Positions 8,949 to 17,272 of a DNA stretch of 64,000 nucleotides are shown piece by piece. The stretch spans positions 82,632-146,631 of the forward strand of contig JAILDV010000010.1 of assembly GCA_024688885.1 (NCBI GenBank). Direction: 5' to 3'. Under the pieces are notes generated by a model. That model saw only the letters and a list, made by a program, of their open reading frames with translations, was not told where the DNA came from and searched no databases. The translations under genes and the position numbers were made by a program. Origin of the DNA: Bacteroidaceae bacterium. Lineage in GTDB: Bacteria; Bacteroidota; Bacteroidia; Bacteroidales; Bacteroidaceae. The stretch's first letter is position 1. Each line of letters opens with the position of its first letter.

Positions 8949-9755
8949 ATGAACACCATCTCCAATATCCTCCAACTCTGGCGCTTCTACTGGCGCACAG
9001 AAAAGAAGACTTATCTGCGCATCTTCCTCATCTGCTTCGCCATCTACATCGTCAAGACCGCCGTCTTCGACTTCATCCTCATGCGCATATCCTCCGAGGC
9101 CTACACCTACTCCCACACTGCCCTCTTCTATCAGATGTATTCCATCGGCACCCTCGTCCTCATGTCCTACCTCTTCGATACCGTCCATCACAAGCAGCGC
9201 GCCATCTCCTACCTCAGCCTTCCGGCCAGCAACCTCGAGAAGTTCCTCTCGCGCTTCATCATGGGCGTCGTCGGAGTGCCCATCCTGCTCAACGTAGCCC
9301 TTTTTGCCGGCTCCATTGTCGTCACCCTCGTCCTCGGAACGATGGATTCCTTGGCCGGCAACCCAACCTCATGGATGCGGATATTCGACTACTACAGCCA
9401 TCATCCCGACATGGCAGCGACATACGACCTCTTCGGCGCGATGCCCTTCAACAGGTTCCTCACCATCCTCTTCTGGCGAAACATGATGGTTCTGGCCTTC
9501 TTCTCCTTCTTCATCTGGTTCGGCACCGCCTTCCGTCGGGCAGGATGGGTCTATGCCATCATCGTCATCTTCGTCCTGCTGGCACTGTTCATTCTCGTGT
9601 TGGAGATCATGGGCATATTGTATGACCCTGTACCACGCTCCTTACGCAACATCTGGGGCTATGGAGCTCCCCTCCTCTCCATCCTCTTCACTTACCTCGC
9701 CTACCGCTCCTTCTGCCGGGCACAGATAGTCACCCATAAATTCGTCACCCTATGA
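8949..9755 (+). CDS. ABC transporter permease subunit
   Basis: A 268-residue integral membrane protein with about six hydrophobic segments (for example IFLICFAIYIVKTAVF, VPILLNVALFAG, AIIVIFVLLALFILVLEI). It is the likely membrane partner of the ATPase at 8073. It overlaps the regulator gene by four bases (ATGA), indicating translational coupling. The primary sequence does not identify the substrate. Confidence 0.75.
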   Translation: MNTISNILQLWRFYWRTEKKTYLRIFLICFAIYIVKTAVFDFILMRISSEAYTYSHTALFYQMYSIGTLVLMSYLFDTVHHKQRAISYLSLPASNLEKFLSRFIMGVVGVPILLNVALFAGSIVVTLVLGTMDSLAGNPTSWMRIFDYYSHHPDMAATYDLFGAMPFNRFLTILFWRNMMVLAFFSFFIWFGTAFRRAGWVYAIIVIFVLLALFILVLEIMGILYDPVPRSLRNIWGYGAPLLSILFTYLAYRSFCRAQIVTHKFVTL

Positions 9756-10120
9756 TTTACCAGAACGAGAGAGCCATCTACGTGAAGATAGCCGACCGCG
9801 TGTGCGACGACATCCTCTCCGGCAAGTATCAGGAAGACGAGCGGGTGCCCAGCGTCCGCGAACTGGCTGCCGAGTACGAGGTGAACACCAACACCGTCCT
9901 GCGCACCTTCGACATCCTGCAACGCGATGAAATCATTTATCAGAAACGCGGCATCGGCGTGTTTGTCTCGTCTGGTGCCCGCCATAAAATCCGCATCGCC
10001 CGCAAACAGGAATTCCGCAAGCACGAATTGCCCGAGTTCCTCCGCCGCCTCCGTTTGCTTGGTTTGACAATTGATGACGTGGTGAAGGCATGGGAGGAAA
10101 CACAAGACTCCAAAGGCTGA
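9752..10120 (+). CDS. GntR-family regulator, YtrA type
   Basis: A 122-residue repressor-like protein: a winged-helix DNA-binding domain (DDILSGKYQEDERVPSVREL, then NTNTVLRTFDILQRDEII) with only a short helical tail instead of a large ligand domain, as in the YtrA subgroup. Such regulators usually repress their own ABC operon. Here it is the last gene of the operon, whereas in Firmicutes it is usually first. Confidence 0.88.
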   Translation: MIYQNERAIYVKIADRVCDDILSGKYQEDERVPSVRELAAEYEVNTNTVLRTFDILQRDEIIYQKRGIGVFVSSGARHKIRIARKQEFRKHELPEFLRRLRLLGLTIDDVVKAWEETQDSKG

Positions 10121-10167
10121 AAAGACACAGCCTCCAAGTCGGTTTTTCCACAACCTCCAAAGGAGTG

Positions 10168-10266
10168 CTTCCACAGCCTCTAAATCGACGTCGTCGAGGT
10201 CGGCAAGTCGATGTCGACGATGTCGGTTAACCGATGTCGACGATGTCGATTTAGAGGTTGTGGAAG
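10168..10266. repeat. Large imperfect hairpin between convergent genes
   Basis: Left arm 10168-10203 and right arm 10231-10266 are complementary at 32 of 36 positions (CTTCCACA...CTCTAAATCGAC against its complement). The loop carries a second copy of CGATGTCGACGATGTCG, which also starts the right arm. It lies between the GntR gene and clpB, which converge. It does not end in a T-run. Confidence 0.8.
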
Positions 10267-10277
10267 AGCCTAAGAGT

Positions 10278-10321
10278 AAAAAAAAGAAGGGGAGCAGTGA
10301 AAACACACCGCTTCCCTTCTT
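10278..10321 (-). terminator. Rho-independent terminator of clpB
   Basis: On the minus strand AGAAGGGAAGC pairs with GCTCCCCTTCT (one G-U) and is followed by a run of T (A-run at 10278-10285 on the plus strand), 17 bp past the clpB stop. Confidence 0.75.
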
Positions 10322-10338
10322 GGTGGAATTTGAAATGC

Positions 10339-12426
10339 TTATTGTTCAAAGGTGAGTTCGTCGCCTGCAACCTTGACGGTGACGGGCTTCTCATGGTCAA
10401 TCTCGCCGCTGATGATGCGCTTGCTGAGTTCGTTGAGGAGCTTGTCCTGAATGGCTCGCTTGACGGGACGCGCACCAAACTGTGGGTCGAAACCAGCCTT
10501 GGCGATGACACTGATGGCAGCGTCGGTGACGTTGAGCGTGATGCCGTTCTGTGCCACCATCTTGACCACCTTATCGACTTGCAGACGGACAATCTGCTGG
10601 ATTTCTGCCTCGTTGAGGGGCGAGAAGGTGATGATGTCGTCGATTCGGTTAAGGAACTCCGGACGGAAGATGCTGCGGAGCTGGTCGCGCTGGGCATTGC
10701 TGGTCATGATGATGATGGTGTTCTTGAAGTTCACCACACGTCCTTTGTTGTCGGTCAGACGGCCATCGTCAAGCACCTGCAAGAGAGTGTTGAACACGTC
10801 TGGATGTGCTTTTTCGATTTCGTCGAAAAGGACGACCGAATAAGGTTTGCGTCGCACAGCCTCTGTCAGCTGACCACCCTCCTCGTAACCGATGTAGCCC
10901 GGAGGCGCACCGATGAGTCGGGTGACGCTGAACTTCTCCTGATACTCACTCATGTCGATACGGGTCATCATGGTCTCGTCGTCGAAGAGGTAGTCGGCAA
11001 GTGCCTTCGCCAGTTCCGTCTTACCCACACCTGTGGTGCCGAGGAAGATGAAGGAACCGATAGGTCGCTTCGGGTCTTGCAATCCCGCACGACTGCGGCG
11101 CACAGCATCGCTGACGGCACGGATGGCTTCGTCCTGTCCAATCACACGCTTGTGCAGTTCCTCTTCCAAGTGGATGAGTTTGGTGCGCTCGGAGGTCTGC
11201 ATCTTGCTCACGGGAATGCCCGTCCAACGGCTCACCACATCTGCGATGTCGTCGCTCTCGACTTCTTCCTTCACCAATGCTGCCCCACCCTGCGCTTCTG
11301 CCAATTTTGCCTGCACAGCCTTGATGTCCTCCTCAAAGTGCTGAAGTTTGCCATAGCGGATTTCTGCCACACGTCCATAGTTGCCTTCTCGTTCAGCCTT
11401 GTCAGCCTCGAACTTGAGTTGTTCAATCTGCTGTTTGTCAGTCTGAATCTGATTCAAGAGCGCTTTCTCGCCTTCCCACTTGGCGCGCTGCTTCTGCTCG
11501 TCGGCACGGAGCGTGTCGATGATTTTGTTGAGTTCGGTGAGCTTCTCCTTGTCACCCTCACGCTTGATGGCTTCGCGCTCAATCTCCAACTGCTTGAGCC
11601 GACGGCTGAGTTCGTCAATCTCTTCAGGTACGGAGTCACGCTCCATACGAAGTTTGGCGGCAGCCTCATCCATCAGGTCGATGGCCTTGTCGGGAAGGAA
11701 ACGGTCGGTGATGTAACGGTTGCTGAGTTCAACGGCAGCAATAATCGCCTCATCCTTGATACGCACCTTGTGGTGGTTCTCATAGCGTTCCTTCAAGCCA
11801 CGCAGGATGGATATGGAGGACGGCACATCGGGTTCATCGACCATAACCGTCTGGAAACGGCGTTCGAGTGCCTTGTCCTTCTCGAAGTATTTCTGGTACT
11901 CGTCGAGGGTGGTGGCACCGATGGAGCGGAGTTCACCACGAGCCAAAGCGGGTTTAAGGATGTTGGCGGCATCCATCGCACCACTCGTTTGACCTGCACC
12001 CACCAGCGTGTGGATTTCATCGATAAAGAGGATGGTTTGTCCCTGACTCTCCACCACCGCTTTGACCACAGCTTTGAGTCGCTCCTCAAACTCACCCTGA
12101 TACTTGGCACCTGCGATAAGGGCACCCATATCGAGGGAGTAGAGTTGCTTGTCCTTAAGGTTTTCAGGCACATCACCCCGCACGATACGACGTGCGAGAC
12201 CTTCAACAATGGCGGTCTTACCCGTTCCAGGCTCACCAATCAAGATAGGATTGTTTTTTGTACGACGACTAAGAATCTGCAAGATTCGACGAATCTCCTC
12301 ATCACGTCCGATGACAGGGTCGAGCTTGCCATTCTTAGCACGTTCCACGAGGTTCGTTGCATATTTTTCAAGAACCTCCTTGGCAGACGGCTGCTGCTCA
12401 TTCTGATTCTGATAGTTGTTGTTCAT
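10339..12426 (-). CDS. clpB: ClpB disaggregase without the N-terminal substrate domain
   Basis: Hsp100 ATPase that rescues aggregated proteins together with DnaK. The first AAA+ domain ([23 protein letters not shown]), the coiled-coil M domain ([17 protein letters not shown]...), the linker [10 protein letters not shown] and the second AAA+ domain ([26 protein letters not shown]) are intact. At 695 residues it is ~165 shorter than usual ClpB (~860): it starts with a short Asn/Gln-rich stretch and goes straight to [26 protein letters not shown]. The Clp_N double-repeat domain is missing, and only 51 bp separate the start from the upstream gene, so it is not encoded in another frame. The M domain sets it apart from ClpA/ClpC. 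Confidence 0.95.
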   Translation of the reverse strand: MNNNYQNQNEQQPSAKEVLEKYATNLVERAKNGKLDPVIGRDEEIRRILQILSRRTKNNPILIGEPGTGKTAIVEGLARRIVRGDVPENLKDKQLYSLDMGALIAGAKYQGEFEERLKAVVKAVVESQGQTILFIDEIHTLVGAGQTSGAMDAANILKPALARGELRSIGATTLDEYQKYFEKDKALERRFQTVMVDEPDVPSSISILRGLKERYENHHKVRIKDEAIIAAVELSNRYITDRFLPDKAIDLMDEAAAKLRMERDSVPEEIDELSRRLKQLEIEREAIKREGDKEKLTELNKIIDTLRADEQKQRAKWEGEKALLNQIQTDKQQIEQLKFEADKAEREGNYGRVAEIRYGKLQHFEEDIKAVQAKLAEAQGGAALVKEEVESDDIADVVSRWTGIPVSKMQTSERTKLIHLEEELHKRVIGQDEAIRAVSDAVRRSRAGLQDPKRPIGSFIFLGTTGVGKTELAKALADYLFDDETMMTRIDMSEYQEKFSVTRLIGAPPGYIGYEEGGQLTEAVRRKPYSVVLFDEIEKAHPDVFNTLLQVLDDGRLTDNKGRVVNFKNTIIIMTSNAQRDQLRSIFRPEFLNRIDDIITFSPLNEAEIQQIVRLQVDKVVKMVAQNGITLNVTDAAISVIAKAGFDPQFGARPVKRAIQDKLLNELSKRIISGEIDHEKPVTVKVAGDELTFEQ

Positions 12427-12430
12427 AATA

Positions 12431-12466
12431 GCACTTGGTTTTTAGTTTCACATTCTGACCAAGTGC
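12431..12466. promoter_or_regulatory. Perfect 9-bp inverted repeat before clpB
   Basis: GCACTTGGT (12431-12439) and ACCAAGTGC (12458-12466) with an 18-nt spacer fill the gap between the S41-like gene and clpB, ending 4 bp before the clpB start. It could be a repressor site or an RNA hairpin controlling clpB translation. It has no T-run. It is not a CIRCE element. Confidence 0.6.
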
Positions 12467-12477
12467 CTCTGCAAGTT

Positions 12478-13839
12478 CTATTCCACGCCCTCTCCGTCTG
12501 CCTTTTTGTCCGAACCTCCCTCTGTTTCGCTGACATCTTGTCCGATTAAGCCCAATATATGACGAAGTGCAGTATTAAGCAGAGTCTCGTCAGGATCGCC
12601 ATAATCATAGAGTTTCACATAGGAAAACTCATCCACTTCAATAGCAGGCGAAATGGGAGCATAGTCATAATTTCCTACTCCATCAGCCACATACGCAACA
12701 GCAGGAAAGAGACGCACAAAGAAATCGTGCCACACTTCGCTGGTCATCACATTCTGCCCCTTGGTATCAGTGCCTATCAAAATCACGTTTTCATCGCCCA
12801 TGGAGTGTTGCAGAGCATGAATCAGCCATTCAGCAGCTCCTTGGGTGTAAGAACTGGTGAGAATATAGATACGGCTCAAACCAAGATTGCCGACAGATGT
12901 GTCGTAGGGAATACTCTTGTTCTGTCCTGCATGGGCATTGTTCCAGAAGGTCTTGACGAAAGTGGTTCCTAAAGATTCGGGGGTAACCACATAACTTGCA
13001 AGGCGTTGCGCCATTTCCATCGTACCAAAGTTGCAGAGTCGGAGGTCAAGCACCATCTCGTCCACCCTCGCGTTCTTCATCTGTGACATGATGGCATCGA
13101 GCGACTGCTGGTAACGCACGTGTGAAGCCACATGTTCCTCAACGGGTCCTTCGGTCAAGCGGGTACACATCAAATAACCCACAAGTGCGTCATCCACAGT
13201 AATGAGTCTGCTGACGGGGAATGCCTCGTCCTCCACATACTCAGAAGCAGGCAGCGTCACCATCACCGTGTCCTTCCAATAGAGGCTGTGGTCTTCTTCA
13301 TTCTCAGCAATATGGCACACCTCCAGTTCCCTCGCCACACCTTTCTGTAACTTGGAGAGGTTGTTGTTAGTGAATTTGATGCCATTATACAAGCAGATAA
13401 AATCATTGCGAAGGAGTCCGGCACGCTCAGCAGGGCTATTTGGATAGACAGTGAGCACACGCAACACTTGCTTGGTGGTCTGCCCAGTGGGATCGGTCAT
13501 CAGCTTGAAGTCGATGCCATAAGACTCAACGTGATTGAAAAAGCCACGTTGATGGGGATCTTCACCCAACGTGTCCACCTGAACATAAGACCACTTGTCG
13601 TCTTGCTTGCTCTGCTTTGCCAACAATGCGAGGAAATCGGATGGTTTGGAGAAAAAGCTCTTCCAATCTGGCTCATAATTGGTGAGGGAATCAGCCCAGA
13701 GATAATGCTCAAGCATCATATCATGCATCCACTTATTATGCTGAGTCTTTTCCTCATACTCATAAGTGCGGTCTTCTCCACAGGAAATTGTCATAAAGAC
13801 ACCGCAAATAACAAGTATGTATGTTAAAAAAGTTTTCAT
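12478..13839 (-). CDS. S41-family peptidase-like lipoprotein, probably inactive
   Basis: A secreted lipoprotein (lipobox TISCG) with a PDZ-like region (VLTVYPNSPAERAGLLRNDFI) and a C-terminal S41/Tsp-type domain. Normal members carry the nucleophile in xASASE and a Lys in GETTYGKNV; here the aligned stretches read TSSYTQGAAE (Gly in the Ser position) and GTDTKGQNV (Gln in the Lys position), so both catalytic residues appear replaced. The start at 13839 (453 residues) is preferred to 13860 because the minus-strand -7 box at 13865-13872 would put the transcript start near 13858. It probably co-transcribes with clpB. Confidence 0.8.
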   Translation of the reverse strand: MKTFLTYILVICGVFMTISCGEDRTYEYEEKTQHNKWMHDMMLEHYLWADSLTNYEPDWKSFFSKPSDFLALLAKQSKQDDKWSYVQVDTLGEDPHQRGFFNHVESYGIDFKLMTDPTGQTTKQVLRVLTVYPNSPAERAGLLRNDFICLYNGIKFTNNNLSKLQKGVARELEVCHIAENEEDHSLYWKDTVMVTLPASEYVEDEAFPVSRLITVDDALVGYLMCTRLTEGPVEEHVASHVRYQQSLDAIMSQMKNARVDEMVLDLRLCNFGTMEMAQRLASYVVTPESLGTTFVKTFWNNAHAGQNKSIPYDTSVGNLGLSRIYILTSSYTQGAAEWLIHALQHSMGDENVILIGTDTKGQNVMTSEVWHDFFVRLFPAVAYVADGVGNYDYAPISPAIEVDEFSYVKLYDYGDPDETLLNTALRHILGLIGQDVSETEGGSDKKADGEGVE

Positions 13840-13864
13840 CAAAACAAATTTTCTTTTCAAGTTG

Positions 13865-13872
13865 CAAAGTTA
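13865..13872 (-). promoter_or_regulatory. -7 promoter box for the S41-like gene (and clpB)
   Basis: TAACTTTG on the minus strand. It is back to back with the plus-strand box at 13886-13893, so the two promoters are divergent within 30 bp. Confidence 0.6.
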
Positions 13873-13885
13873 GTAAAAAACTCGT

Positions 13886-13893
13886 TATCTTTG
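13886..13893 (+). promoter_or_regulatory. -7 promoter box for the Ala-rich lipoprotein
   Basis: TATCTTTG, 48 bp before the ATG at 13942. Confidence 0.65.
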
Positions 13894-13941
13894 CCCCGGT
13901 TTAGTAAAATAATTGTTTAACTCTTAAAAACTAAAAGCAAA

Positions 13942-14541
13942 ATGAAAAAGATTTTCTATGCAATCGTGGCTGTCGCAGCCATCTCTTTCTCTGCATGTAA
14001 CGGTACTGCCCAGGGTGGCGACAACACCGACTCTATTGCAGCCGACTCTGTTGTAGCTGAGGCTCCAGAAGCTGACGCAGACGCCACCATCACAGCTCTC
14101 TCATCTGCCCTTGCAGCCAACGATGCTGAACAGACTCAGTCTCTCCTTCAGAAGGCTCAGGCATACATCGCCAAGTTGCAGGCAGACGGCAAATTGGAAG
14201 AGGCTAAGGCATACATCGCCAAGCTTCAGCAGTTCATCAGCGAAAACGAAGAGAAGATTGCTCAGTTCACAGCTGGCAACGAGACGCTCGGCAACATCGT
14301 TTCTGCTGTTAAGGCTATTCCTGTAGATGTAGCCAATGCTGCCACTGACGCCGCAGAAGGTGCCAAGAACGCTGTGGTTGGTGCTGCTAACGATGCAGCC
14401 AATGCAGCCAACGACGCAGCCAATGCTGCTGCTCAGAAGGCAACTGACGCTGCCAACAACGCTGTTGAGAGCGGCAAAAAGGAAGCCGGCAAAGCTATTG
14501 ACAATGCCGCAGGTGCTGCCAAGAGCGCGCTCGGTATTTAA
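13942..14541 (+). CDS. Ala-rich low-complexity lipoprotein
   Basis: No named family recognised. The 199-residue product has a lipoprotein signal (ISFSACNG), a helical middle with the duplicated block AYIAKLQ, and a C-terminal Ala/Asn/Asp-rich stretch with tandem ANDAANA units that would form long amphipathic helices like apolipoprotein or LEA-type repeats. It is probably anchored on the periplasmic or outer face and may bind lipid or the envelope; this is inference. It has its own promoter and ends at a strong hairpin. Confidence 0.8.
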   Translation: MKKIFYAIVAVAAISFSACNGTAQGGDNTDSIAADSVVAEAPEADADATITALSSALAANDAEQTQSLLQKAQAYIAKLQADGKLEEAKAYIAKLQQFISENEEKIAQFTAGNETLGNIVSAVKAIPVDVANAATDAAEGAKNAVVGAANDAANAANDAANAAAQKATDAANNAVESGKKEAGKAIDNAAGAAKSALGI

Positions 14542-14559
14542 GGAAGGTTACAGTTATAA

Positions 14560-14640
14560 GTGAAAAGTAAAAAATTTGCTACCGCACTTGCACGTCAACT
14601 ATTGGCGAACTGATGCGGTAGCAAATTTTTTACTTTTCAT
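14560..14640. terminator. Bidirectional hairpin terminator
   Basis: A 27-nt arm at 14560-14586 (AAGTAAAAAATTTGCTACCG core) pairs with 14614-14640 at 26 of 27 positions, with a 27-nt loop. Its A-run and T-run flanks let it end transcripts from both directions. It lies between the Ala-rich lipoprotein gene and the convergent MFS operon. Confidence 0.8.
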
Positions 14641-14652
14641 TATTTACTCCAC

Positions 14653-15954
14653 TCATTCCTTGTGGTCGATGATTTTCACAAAAGCCGTAACTGTGAAAGT
14701 CACCAAGCAGAAGGCCATGACAATCCAGAAGAAGCTCTGGTAGCCAATGTTTTCGGAGATGAGACCCGACACCATGCCGGGAATCATCACACCACCGAGG
14801 TACTGACCTGCCGTACAGATAGAGAAGACTGTTGTGGAGTGTTCGCCACGAGAGAAGGTGACGAGGTAGAGGGTGTATGCCGCAAAGCCAAGACCGTAGC
14901 CTATCTGTTCAATGCAGACACAGGAGCCGATGAGCCAAAGGTTGTCGGTGGGGTAATAACTGAGATAGACATAAACGATGTCGGGCAAGGTGATGCAGAG
15001 CACGAGAGGCCACAGGCACTTCTTCAAGCCCCATTTCGACACCGCCCAACCACCGACGATGCCGCCAAGCAGCAAACCTATGACGCCCAAAGTGCCATAG
15101 ATGAAGCCGAAATCGACATCACTCATGCCCAAGCCACCTTCAGCTGTGGTGCGTGTAAGGAACAGCGGCACAATTTTGGTCAGCAGTCCTTCAGGAAGGC
15201 GGAACAGGAGGATGAAGCAGAGGGCAGAGATGAGGTGCGGCTTGGTGAAGAACACCTCCAGGGTACGTCCAAACTCATGCAACTTCTCCTGAAAGTCGAA
15301 ACGATTGTGCACGGTTTCCACCCTGGGAAGGATGAAAGCATGATACAAACCCAAGAGGAACATGAGGATGCCAAGGATGAGGAAAACGACCATCCAAGAT
15401 GCGGAGATCGATTGGAGTGAAAAGTGAAAAGTGAAAAGTGAAAAATCTAAGGAGCCCGTCTCTTTCATCTTTTCTTGCAAGAAACCAGCCAAAAGGACGA
15501 GTCCTCCCTGCCCTATCACCATGCCGATGCGATAGAAGGTGTTGCGCACTCCCACATAGAGTTCCTGCTCTTTGTCGGGCAGTCCGATGATGTAGAAGCC
15601 ATCGGCAGAGATGTCGTGAGTGGCACTGGCAAAGGCAATGAGCATGAAGATGGCGAAAGAACCTTGCAGCCAGAAAGAGGTGGGCAAGGTGAAGGCGACG
15701 AGTGCCAAGGCAACTCCCATGAAGAATTGCATAGACACAATCCACCAGCGTTTCGTCTTAAGATTGTCAATAATGGGACTCCAGATAGGTTTGATGACCC
15801 ACGGCAAGCCGAGCCAACCAGTATAAACCGTAATTTGTCCATCGGTCAGTCCCAGTTCTTTGAACATGATGACCGAGATAAGCATCACCGCCGAAAACGG
15901 CAATGCCTCGCCCAGATAAAGGCTGGGCACCCATGAATACGCTTTTGATTTCAC
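14653..15954 (-). CDS. AmpG-like MFS permease with an in-frame repeat insertion
   Basis: A 433-residue, 12-helix major facilitator permease beginning WVPSLYLGEALPFSAVMLISV, similar to AmpG-type importers of cell-wall muropeptides. At residues ~167-180 the peptide LDFSLFTFHFSL is encoded by the GTGAAAAGTGAAAA repeat (15416-15452); it replaces a hydrophilic loop between the two six-helix halves, a place where an insertion would be tolerated. Last gene of a four-gene minus-strand operon. Muropeptide transport is inferred from similarity and from the SpoIID-domain neighbour. Confidence 0.75.
   Translation of the reverse strand: MKSKAYSWVPSLYLGEALPFSAVMLISVIMFKELGLTDGQITVYTGWLGLPWVIKPIWSPIIDNLKTKRWWIVSMQFFMGVALALVAFTLPTSFWLQGSFAIFMLIAFASATHDISADGFYIIGLPDKEQELYVGVRNTFYRIGMVIGQGGLVLLAGFLQEKMKETGSLDFSLFTFHFSLQSISASWMVVFLILGILMFLLGLYHAFILPRVETVHNRFDFQEKLHEFGRTLEVFFTKPHLISALCFILLFRLPEGLLTKIVPLFLTRTTAEGGLGMSDVDFGFIYGTLGVIGLLLGGIVGGWAVSKWGLKKCLWPLVLCITLPDIVYVYLSYYPTDNLWLIGSCVCIEQIGYGLGFAAYTLYLVTFSRGEHSTTVFSICTAGQYLGGVMIPGMVSGLISENIGYQSFFWIVMAFCLVTFTVTAFVKIIDHKE
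15416..15452 (-). repeat. GTGAAAAGTGAAAA repeat inside an MFS gene
   Basis: Four GTGAAAA units, ending in AATCTAAG as in the intergenic copy at 5109-5148. Open reading continues through it, adding about 13 residues. Confidence 0.8.
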
Positions 15955-15985
15955 TTTTTCTATTTTTAAGGTTAATTACTATTTA

Positions 15986-17272
15986 TCACTTGTCTACACC
16001 CATAAGCAAATACTTTTTCGTCTTGCAGAGCGCCAGCAGAACCCATGCCAACGGAGCAATAGCCACACACAACTTGAAGAAGGTGCTATACCCCAGTTCG
16101 GAACAGAGCCATCCAGACACCGCCATCGGCACCACCATCAGACTTGCCACCATCGGCAGGTAGAGAAAGTTGGTGACATTACGGTAACGCTGCTCGGAGA
16201 TATATGGCACATACACACGGCAAACATTGAGTCCAAACCCAAAGAAAAGCTGGGCGACGAACGTCATGCAACACAGCAAGAACATATTGTCCAATTGTGG
16301 CTGCCGTGCCATCAGCATATAGGGAACTGGCGACAAGGTCAGCACCACAGCCGTCATGCCAAACATGCTCCTATTCCCATACCTTCTCATCAAGGCACGA
16401 CCCAATGCAATGCCAATGGAAAATGCCAGCACGCCAATTGTTCCCTGTGCAAAACCCACATCCTGAAACGAGCAATCTAGACCGCCACGCTCAGAGGACG
16501 CCAAAAGGAAGAACACGCGTGGGTTGAACATAAGCGACTGAGGCAACAGTAAAAAGAAGAGGCTCAGCAGAATGGGGAATATGTGAGGCTTCTGTCGAAT
16601 GCGCGACACGATGTGCCATTCATTCTTCACAGTATCCGCCACACTCTCGTACCGATAGGGCTGAGGCACCCGAAGATGGGGCAAAACCACCAAATTGAGC
16701 ACACAAAACACAAGGAAGCCTCCAGCCACCAGCGAACTCTCCATCGCCCATGCCTTCTGATAACTGCGGAAAAACACCTCGAAAAAACCAGCAACGATGA
16801 TGAGCACACCATACGTCACAACCAAAGCCATCTGGGAAGACACCATCTTTGTATTACCATACAAACGCTGCTCCCTCGGTTCAAGCATTCGGGCGTAATA
16901 CATCCGAGACAAGAGTTCATGCCACGCACACAGGCAAGACAGCACATACAGGAACACAAACAACAGCCAAGCCCTCACCTTGGCTTCCGAAATATACACG
17001 GCGATGCCCATCAGACACACGAACATCGTCAGTTCCACCCAATGCAGACGACGTTTGAACGATCCCGCCTTCCTCACCTTGCTGTACAAATAGGACTTCA
17101 TCACCCACGGCAAAAAGAGCAATCCACTATACAAGGCAGCCATCCCTTCGTCAGCACCAAACTGCAAGAACATCAGCACCGCCACAAACATCACCACTGC
17201 CGCAGGAATCTCTTCTGCGACACAAAGACTTGGAATCCAAATCCACGGGCTATATTGCTTCTTCTTCACCAC
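15986..17272 (-). CDS. MFS permease, AmpG-like paralogue
   Basis: A 428-residue permease with 12 predicted helices and an N-terminus (WIWIPSLCVAEEIPAAVVMFVAVLMFLQFG) parallel to that of the next gene, so the two look like diverged duplicates. They lie 31 bp apart in one operon and might recognise different cell-wall fragments or form a pair. The start overlaps the SpoIID gene's stop by seven bases, which suggests coupled translation. Confidence 0.7.
   Translation of the reverse strand: MVKKKQYSPWIWIPSLCVAEEIPAAVVMFVAVLMFLQFGADEGMAALYSGLLFLPWVMKSYLYSKVRKAGSFKRRLHWVELTMFVCLMGIAVYISEAKVRAWLLFVFLYVLSCLCAWHELLSRMYYARMLEPREQRLYGNTKMVSSQMALVVTYGVLIIVAGFFEVFFRSYQKAWAMESSLVAGGFLVFCVLNLVVLPHLRVPQPYRYESVADTVKNEWHIVSRIRQKPHIFPILLSLFFLLLPQSLMFNPRVFFLLASSERGGLDCSFQDVGFAQGTIGVLAFSIGIALGRALMRRYGNRSMFGMTAVVLTLSPVPYMLMARQPQLDNMFLLCCMTFVAQLFFGFGLNVCRVYVPYISEQRYRNVTNFLYLPMVASLMVVPMAVSGWLCSELGYSTFFKLCVAIAPLAWVLLALCKTKKYLLMGVDK

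Noticed and set aside
10258..12549. A 763-codon open frame opposite clpB
   Set aside because: It mirrors the clpB coding sequence on the other strand; its translation has no family features, and clpB is unmistakable.
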